64,000 nt of DNA from NCBI GenBank assembly GCA_050247515.1, contig JBFWUB010000003.1:62001-126000 (forward strand), given 5' to 3'. The first letter of the stretch is position 1; the number at the start of each line of letters is the position of its first letter. Shown here in pieces: positions 60,501-64,000 of this stretch. The notes beneath the pieces are model-generated. The model worked only from the letters and a program-made list of their open reading frames with translations, had not been told where the DNA came from and did no database searches. The translations under genes and the position numbers were made by a program. The stretch is from RAM1 sp050247515 (GTDB lineage: Bacteria > Pseudomonadota > Gammaproteobacteria > Burkholderiales > Burkholderiaceae_C).

Positions 60501-62521
60501 TGGAAGGCCAGACCGATGCCGGTCTTGGCCAGCTCCATCCGGGTGCTGTGGTAGGCCTTCCAGTTGGCGTAGTTCTGCAGTTCCTGGGCCCAGGTGCAGA
60601 CGGTCGCCCCGCAATCGGTCCGGTTGCGGAACTTGGGATAGCTGGTCACGCTGGACGTGGCGGTGTTCGGGTAGTTGACCGCCGTGGCGCCGTTGGCCAG
60701 GGGGCTGCCCGCGTCCGGGGTGTAGCTGGGCGTGAAATAGCTGGCCGAAGTGGTGGGGGTGCCCGCGCCGTCCCAGGTCCGGTTCACCACAGGAGACAGC
60801 GTGGTCGCATAGTTGTAGCTGAAGGTCGCTCCGGCACCCCCCGAGGTGCCCGACAGCGTGAGCGCCGGCTGGGTGGTGTAGCCGGACCCAGGGTTGGTAA
60901 TGGTGATGCCGGAGATCACATTGGTGGTACCCGTGTTGGCCGTGAAGGCCGCTCCCCCGCCGGAACTCGCACTGATCGTGATCGTGGGCGCGCTGGTATA
61001 GCCGGAGCCGCCATTGGTGACGGTAATGCCGGTGATGCCGCGCACCGTGCCCCGGCTGGTGGAGAACGTGGCGCCCGATCCGCCACCGGTGTTGCTCAGG
61101 GTGATGGTCGGGTTGCTGGTATAGCCGGAACCGGGATGGCTGACGGTGAAACCGGTGATCCAGTTGGTGTCCGCCATAACCGCGTCAAGGTCGGCGCCGG
61201 AGCCGCCGCCTGTGTTGCCCAGGGTAAGCGTGGGCGCGCTGGTGTACCCAATGCCGGGATTGGTGATGGTAATGCCGGTGATCGCACGGGTGGTGCCCAG
61301 CACTGGCAAGAAGGCAGGAAGGCCCGTGCCAGCGGCAGAAAATGTAAGCGTGGGCGGCAAGGTGTAGCCTGAGCCGCCGTTGGTAATGTCGAATGAAACG
61401 ATCCGGCGGCGCCCACCTGAGCAACCAGCGCCATTGTTGGCGCGGTTGACGTCCGCGGTGGCCCGGACGCCGCCTGGCATCTGCGGGGCTGAAATCGTCA
61501 CGGTGACGCCGTTGGGAAAGCACCCGCCGTTGATGACCGTGATGGATGCCAGGTCGCCCACGACACCAGTGGACACGGTGCCGGTGGCGCGCACGCCGCC
61601 AGCGGGCGGATTGCTGAACGTGACGGAGGGCGAGGTTCCATAGTTGCTGCCCATGCTGGCAACCGCGACCGAGTCCACCTTCTTGGTGGCGCTGATGACG
61701 ACGTTGCCGGTGGCCGGCGTGCCGCCGACAGGGGGCGCGGAGAACGTGGCGATGACCCCGGTGGCCGGGTAGTCGAGGCCGCGGTTGGTCACATTGACGG
61801 TCGATACCCCGTTGGAGAAGTTGCCGGTGGTCACGTTGCCGGTGGCGCGCACGCCGCCGGCCGGCGGGTCGGAGAATGTGGCGATGATGCCGCTGTTGGG
61901 GTAGCCAGCGCCGGGGCTGTTCACGGTCACGGACGTGACCCGCTGGGTGGACGCGGTCTGTACCGTCGCTGTCGCCTGGGTGCCGCCGGCAGGCGGCGCG
62001 GGAAATGCCGCCGTCACGCCGCTGGCCGGGTAGCCGCTTCCCTTGTTGACGACGCTCACGCTGGAGACGCCGTACAGGTTGGTCGCTGCCGGTTTGTAGA
62101 AATAGACATTGAAGGAGCTGATGCCGCTGGTGGAGCCGGCGGCCTGCTCGGATCCGTCGGCGTTGACGCGACGCTTGTAAGTCACGCGCGGGTCGTAATA
62201 GATCAGGTTGACGTCGGGCGAGCGGCCGTAAAAGGTCGTTGGCAGGTTCAGCCAGGTGGAGCTGATGCTGCCGTTCCCGGCGAACACGGCGTCGTTGTTG
62301 GGGCCGGTCATGCCCATGCCGCTTGGCACGCCGCCGTACTGGTAGATGGCGGTGGCGGGCATGGAGCCGGAATCGTCAAACATGAAGACGATGTTGGGCT
62401 CCACCGCGGCCGTGCGCGACAGCAGTGGGTCCTGGGCGATCTGGGCGTGCAGCGGCTGCACGGACAAGGCTGCCAGGATGCAGCACACCAGGCGGCTAAA
62501 CGGGTATCTGGATTGCTTCAT
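57539..62521 (-). CDS. pilY1: Very large PilY1-type protein with tandem repeats (cluster B)
   Basis: 1660 residues from ATG 62521, which gives a signal peptide (SRLVCCILAALSVQPLHA). The MIDAS-like loop is NIVFMFDDSGSMPATAIYQY. About 417 residues of tandem repeats are inserted after it (see 60818-62068). The rest is a normal PilY1: TDCGATVCTWAQELQNYANW, YFERVDSAGPWADLPDGDST, DMWHATVNGRGKMLNAKTAA, propeller blocks FVGANDGMLHAFRDGAVDSS and VIGAYAGDL-like repeats, and near the end the calcium loop DTDGDGNVDQNDL. It is about 490 residues longer than the cluster A protein, mostly because of the repeats. Confidence 0.92.
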   Translation of the reverse strand: MKQSRYPFSRLVCCILAALSVQPLHAQIAQDPLLSRTAAVEPNIVFMFDDSGSMPATAIYQYGGVPSGMGMTGPNNDAVFAGNGSISSTWLNLPTTFYGRSPDVNLIYYDPRVTYKRRVNADGSEQAAGSTSGISSFNVYFYKPAATNLYGVSSVSVVNKGSGYPASGVTAAFPAPPAGGTQATATVQTASTQRVTSVTVNSPGAGYPNSGIIATFSDPPAGGVRATGNVTTGNFSNGVSTVNVTNRGLDYPATGVIATFSAPPVGGTPATGNVVISATKKVDSVAVASMGSNYGTSPSVTFSNPPAGGVRATGTVSTGVVGDLASITVINGGCFPNGVTVTISAPQMPGGVRATADVNRANNGAGCSGGRRRIVSFDITNGGSGYTLPPTLTFSAAGTGLPAFLPVLGTTRAITGITITNPGIGYTSAPTLTLGNTGGGSGADLDAVMADTNWITGFTVSHPGSGYTSNPTITLSNTGGGSGATFSTSRGTVRGITGITVTNGGSGYTSAPTITISASSGGGAAFTANTGTTNVISGITITNPGSGYTTQPALTLSGTSGGAGATFSYNYATTLSPVVNRTWDGAGTPTTSASYFTPSYTPDAGSPLANGATAVNYPNTATSSVTSYPKFRNRTDCGATVCTWAQELQNYANWKAYHSTRMELAKTGIGLAFQPLNPTFRLGWGTINKLNDDSELHKGVRLYNSTVQGEFLTWLYGRNVGGGTPNRRALNKVGQYFERVDSAGPWADLPDGDSTDVTSNGAEVTTHAACRRSYAMLMTDGYYNDSFSLTDEDTSTPPAITSPTSYQYTPIGPYSDSIDGTKINNTFADVAMKYWVRDLRPNIANTVKPVPGDEAYWQHMNFYAIGLGLVGTLNASDPAVLAELTGSASSSPPRTRNWPSPSTENPTSIDDMWHATVNGRGKMLNAKTAAELNSAIVQMMSDISGKEATQSGVAVSTASLTQGTKKYTPSYTSVSWNGNVTAFNLDPNTGNQTGVAWQVETLISTDLVTGKKTYSSLIPNHASRNIYVGNGATSGTRAVEFTYDGMGATLRGQMNGTVNTDLINFLRGDDSKEHSSVTESDPTAIYRPRSTRLADIVNSTPVFVKDTVDLAYQNLPAGTPGRDSYRAFVDGTGVPTAGGKKQRPEGVLFVGANDGMLHAFRDGAVDSSGNVTSQGGLEVFAYVPNALLPSLHHLADEAYQHRYYVDGPNVETDAYFAGAWQNIVIGTTGAGAGVLATPGVSPRSAVYAINTTSLNTGPATLNASSVMWEVSSNQANFSELGHVLTDVQAGASQNSTHPWIAIFGNGYESKSCKAMLYVVNLQTGARIKEIDTGVGHCTTAKNGLGGVRVVRNAMQQIIGAYAGDLLGNVWKFTFNSDDTNAWTVDLGGVPLLKAGATQPLTAPPSVLKMPLATTVPVGPTTGYVVVAGTGKFFELSDITTTNQQSLYSIWDPLEFGATVPAGTHLDMSVPSDKAKLVEQTIGSSVTTTVNTFATVSSNTVSYTTTPPKRGCFLNFVGTGQRMVYPIDILANRLAIVDTISPSNVSLDPCVNENGGSAFVYILDALTCGAVSEPLLDTDGDGNVDQNDLVVSGFSSPADGRNVTLQVGESDKYVNCSGGSPGCTQINASCSVLGTCRTDDDNDPNPNTGIKSREWRQLFMR
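60818..62068 (-). repeat. About ten tandem repeats of about 41 residues inside pilY1 cluster B
   Basis: Residues about 152-568 of the protein repeat a pattern: (I/V)TVTN-x-GSGY-x-(S/T)-x-P-x-(V/L)T(F/I)S, often followed by PPAGG-(V)RATG or TGGGSGAT. The GSGY-type tyrosine recurs at about 164, 207, 251, 294, 386, 426, 467, 508 and 548 with spacing near 41 (one unit is 51 and has a Phe). The final copies are nearly identical (NPGSGYTSAPTLTL, NGGSGYTSAPTITI), so they have expanded recently. The motif resembles short beta-strand repeats of adhesins. The DNA has corresponding near-direct repeats. Confidence 0.85.
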
Positions 62522-62532
62522 GCCGTACCTCA

Positions 62533-63123
62533 CTACTTGAATTCGATGGTGGACTGCAGCCACACTTCGCTGCCCGTCGGGCGGGTTCGGGCGGCGCCGG
62601 ACTCGTCGGGGCCAAAGCCGCGTGCGGTGATGACGCGCGTGGATGTGTCGGATGCGTCGCCCGTGCTGCTGTTGACGACGTTGACTCTTTCAATCATGCA
62701 TTCGGGGGCACGGGCGTAGGTCGGCGCGGTCGCGTCGTGGTTCACGAGCGTCAGCGGGACGACGTACACATCAGTCGAACTGCCGCCGTCCCAGGTAGCC
62801 AGGTTCTGCCACGCCGGGGTAGTCGCGGTCCCAATGACGGTGGGTGTCGCGTCGGGGTCGGTCAGCCCATGGGCCGCGACGCCCGCCAGTTGGGCCGCCC
62901 ACATTTCACAGCGCTGCAAGGCGATCTCCGCCGCCTGCGATGCCAGCAGCGTGGTACGCACGTTGCCGGAAACGCTTTCAGACGACGTGGCGTTGCGGAT
63001 GCTGAGCGTGGCCAGCATGGACAACACGACCAGCATGATCAGCGAAATGATGAGCACCACGCCACGTTGCGGGCTTGGGGGCACGGGCGATGACCGGCCT
63101 CTTCGGGTTGGCAGCTTGTTCAT
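62533..63123 (-). CDS. pilX: PilX minor pilin-assembly protein (cluster B)
   Basis: 196 residues from ATG 63123 (MNKLPTRRGRSS), overlapping the pilW stop by four bases. The prepilin-like helix is QRGVVLIISLIMLVVLSMLA without Glu5, as in cluster A, followed by LASQAAEIALQRCEMWAAQL and RAPECMIERVNVVN and ITARGFGPDESGA. The conserved positions match the cluster A protein, so the two are paralogues. A frame to 63213 is rejected. Confidence 0.88.
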   Translation of the reverse strand: MNKLPTRRGRSSPVPPSPQRGVVLIISLIMLVVLSMLATLSIRNATSSESVSGNVRTTLLASQAAEIALQRCEMWAAQLAGVAAHGLTDPDATPTVIGTATTPAWQNLATWDGGSSTDVYVVPLTLVNHDATAPTYARAPECMIERVNVVNSSTGDASDTSTRVITARGFGPDESGAARTRPTGSEVWLQSTIEFK

Positions 63124-64000
63124 AGCGATTGCCGGTTGCGCAGCAGGACCGTTGTGGAATAGGCTCTTCGCAATCGCAGGTCGGGCGGGCTGTTGTTCGC
63201 GGTGCCGTTGCATTGCGTGTAGCCAGCCGAGGCGGTGTCGGGCGCGACCGCTTCCTCGCTGCGAATCAGTACGCAGATGCGCACCGTCAGGACCTTGGAC
63301 CAGTTGTCGGAAAAGGTCAGGCTCAACGCATCAACAGCCGTTGCGCCGATGTACCCGGCAACGGTCAATGAGGAGGTGGCGGCAATGGGCGCCGTACCGT
63401 ATTCAAACTGCAGATCTTCCACGTTCTCCACCAGCCGCTGCCCATTCGCGTTGCCATTGCCCTTGCAGTACAGGCCAGGTGAGAGGCTGGCAGTGGATGT
63501 GACGTAGAAACGGTTGTCGGCCACGGTGTAGGTCACATCAGATTCCACCGATGGCGTTGGATTCTTGAACGCCTTGCCGGTAAGCACGGGGAGGTCCTGG
63601 CCCAGGCAGTCGGTGGGCAGTCCGCCGGCGGTGTTGGGCACGGTGTTGTATCTGTCTGCTTCGTAGCGCACGGCAATGGAGTCCGGGCCACCGCTTCCAG
63701 CGCAGGTCAGTGCGTCGTAGGTGGCGGCCAGATCAATGTTGCCAAATGTCCCGTCGCAGCCCCGAATGATGAAGGTGGTGGTGATCGGGTTGCGCGGCGA
63801 GTCAGTGGCGTAGTCCTGCTGCTTGGGGTTGTTACCCGCCATGCGGATGGTCTGGCCCAGGATCGCCAGCGCCGCCTGGGCATCTTCATTCATGCGGACC
63901 TGTGCCTCAGCCACCCGTGTGGCACCCAGCGAGCCAATATAGGACGACACCACGGCGATCGTGATGACCAGGCCAATGGCGATGGACACCATCAGTTCGA
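63120..64000 (-). CDS. pilW: PilW minor pilin-assembly protein (cluster B), 5' end outside the window
   Basis: The visible 292 or so residues read (E)LMVSIAIGLVITIAVVSSY, just inside the prepilin helix, so only the leader and first residues are missing. Blocks shared with cluster A: VRMNEDAQAALAILGQTIRM, FIIRGCDGTFG, VRYEADRYNT, LVENVEDLQFEYGT and the C-terminus DLRLRRAYSTTVLLRNRQSL. It ends in the pilX start. More pil genes probably lie beyond the window. Confidence 0.9.
   Translation of the reverse strand, partial: ELMVSIAIGLVITIAVVSSYIGSLGATRVAEAQVRMNEDAQAALAILGQTIRMAGNNPKQQDYATDSPRNPITTTFIIRGCDGTFGNIDLAATYDALTCAGSGGPDSIAVRYEADRYNTVPNTAGGLPTDCLGQDLPVLTGKAFKNPTPSVESDVTYTVADNRFYVTSTASLSPGLYCKGNGNANGQRLVENVEDLQFEYGTAPIAATSSLTVAGYIGATAVDALSLTFSDNWSKVLTVRICVLIRSEEAVAPDTASAGYTQCNGTANNSPPDLRLRRAYSTTVLLRNRQSL

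Overview
The window is about 64 kb of high-GC chromosome from a betaproteobacterium, most probably Burkholderiales, family Comamonadaceae. The basis is protein-level family recognition (Bug-type receptors, imuA-imuB-dnaE2 cassette, pil minor-pilin cluster beside the rib genes, tolQRA operon) together with base composition. No database search was possible. Almost all of it is chromosomal backbone; there is no prophage, insertion sequence or CRISPR array.

Region 1 (1-9.8 kb): 5' end of an ABC exporter, a toxin-first RelE/BrnA-type toxin-antitoxin pair, then the SOS mutagenesis cassette imuA-imuB-dnaE2 behind a textbook LexA box. An MFS permease follows, then two genes broken at single sites: a flavin reductase with an in-frame TAG at codon 12, and a Bug receptor with a -1 frameshift in a C run. 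A tRNA-Gly(CCC) closes the region. Region 2 (9.8-17.7 kb): a SpoIIAA-like protein, a Bug receptor-sulfatase-LysR operon, an NTF2-like protein, a 7TM membrane sensor with a degenerate GGDEF domain, and succinate-semialdehyde dehydrogenase. Region 3 (17.8-20.5 kb): alaS, carrying an internal tract of about 51% GC that looks like a recombination mosaic.

Region 4 (20.5-30.8 kb) is the most unusual part. A tight four-gene operon (periplasmic binding protein, methyltransferase, glycosyltransferase-like protein, ATP-grasp-like protein) diverges from a ParB-like protein. Downstream of that is an 86-residue double-glycine-leader peptide whose predicted mature part is only Ser/Gly/Lys/Arg plus three Cys and a run of 17 prolines. 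Across a bidirectional terminator lies a complete type I secretion operon (HlyD-type adaptor, C39-peptidase ABC exporter, TolC-like channel). Together these look like a dedicated export system for an unusual cationic, polyproline-tailed peptide.

Region 5 (30.8-42.6 kb): trmB, gluQ, an FAD oxidoreductase, a LysR regulator divergent from a pirin-DoxX-WrbA-pirin group, a DUF599 membrane protein, a pair of inverted palindromic repeats, trhO and dnaE. Region 6 (42.7-64 kb), all on the minus strand: two paralogous type IV minor-pilin/PilY1/PilE clusters interleaved with riboflavin genes. Reading in the direction of transcription: pilW-pilX-pilY1-pilE, ribD, then fimT-pilV-pilW-pilX-pilY1-pilE, ribE-ribBA-ribH-nusB, aminotransferase, ybgC-tolQ-tolR-tolA. 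The second pil cluster therefore splits ribD from the other rib genes. The PilY1 nearer the window end carries about ten tandem repeats of about 41 residues.
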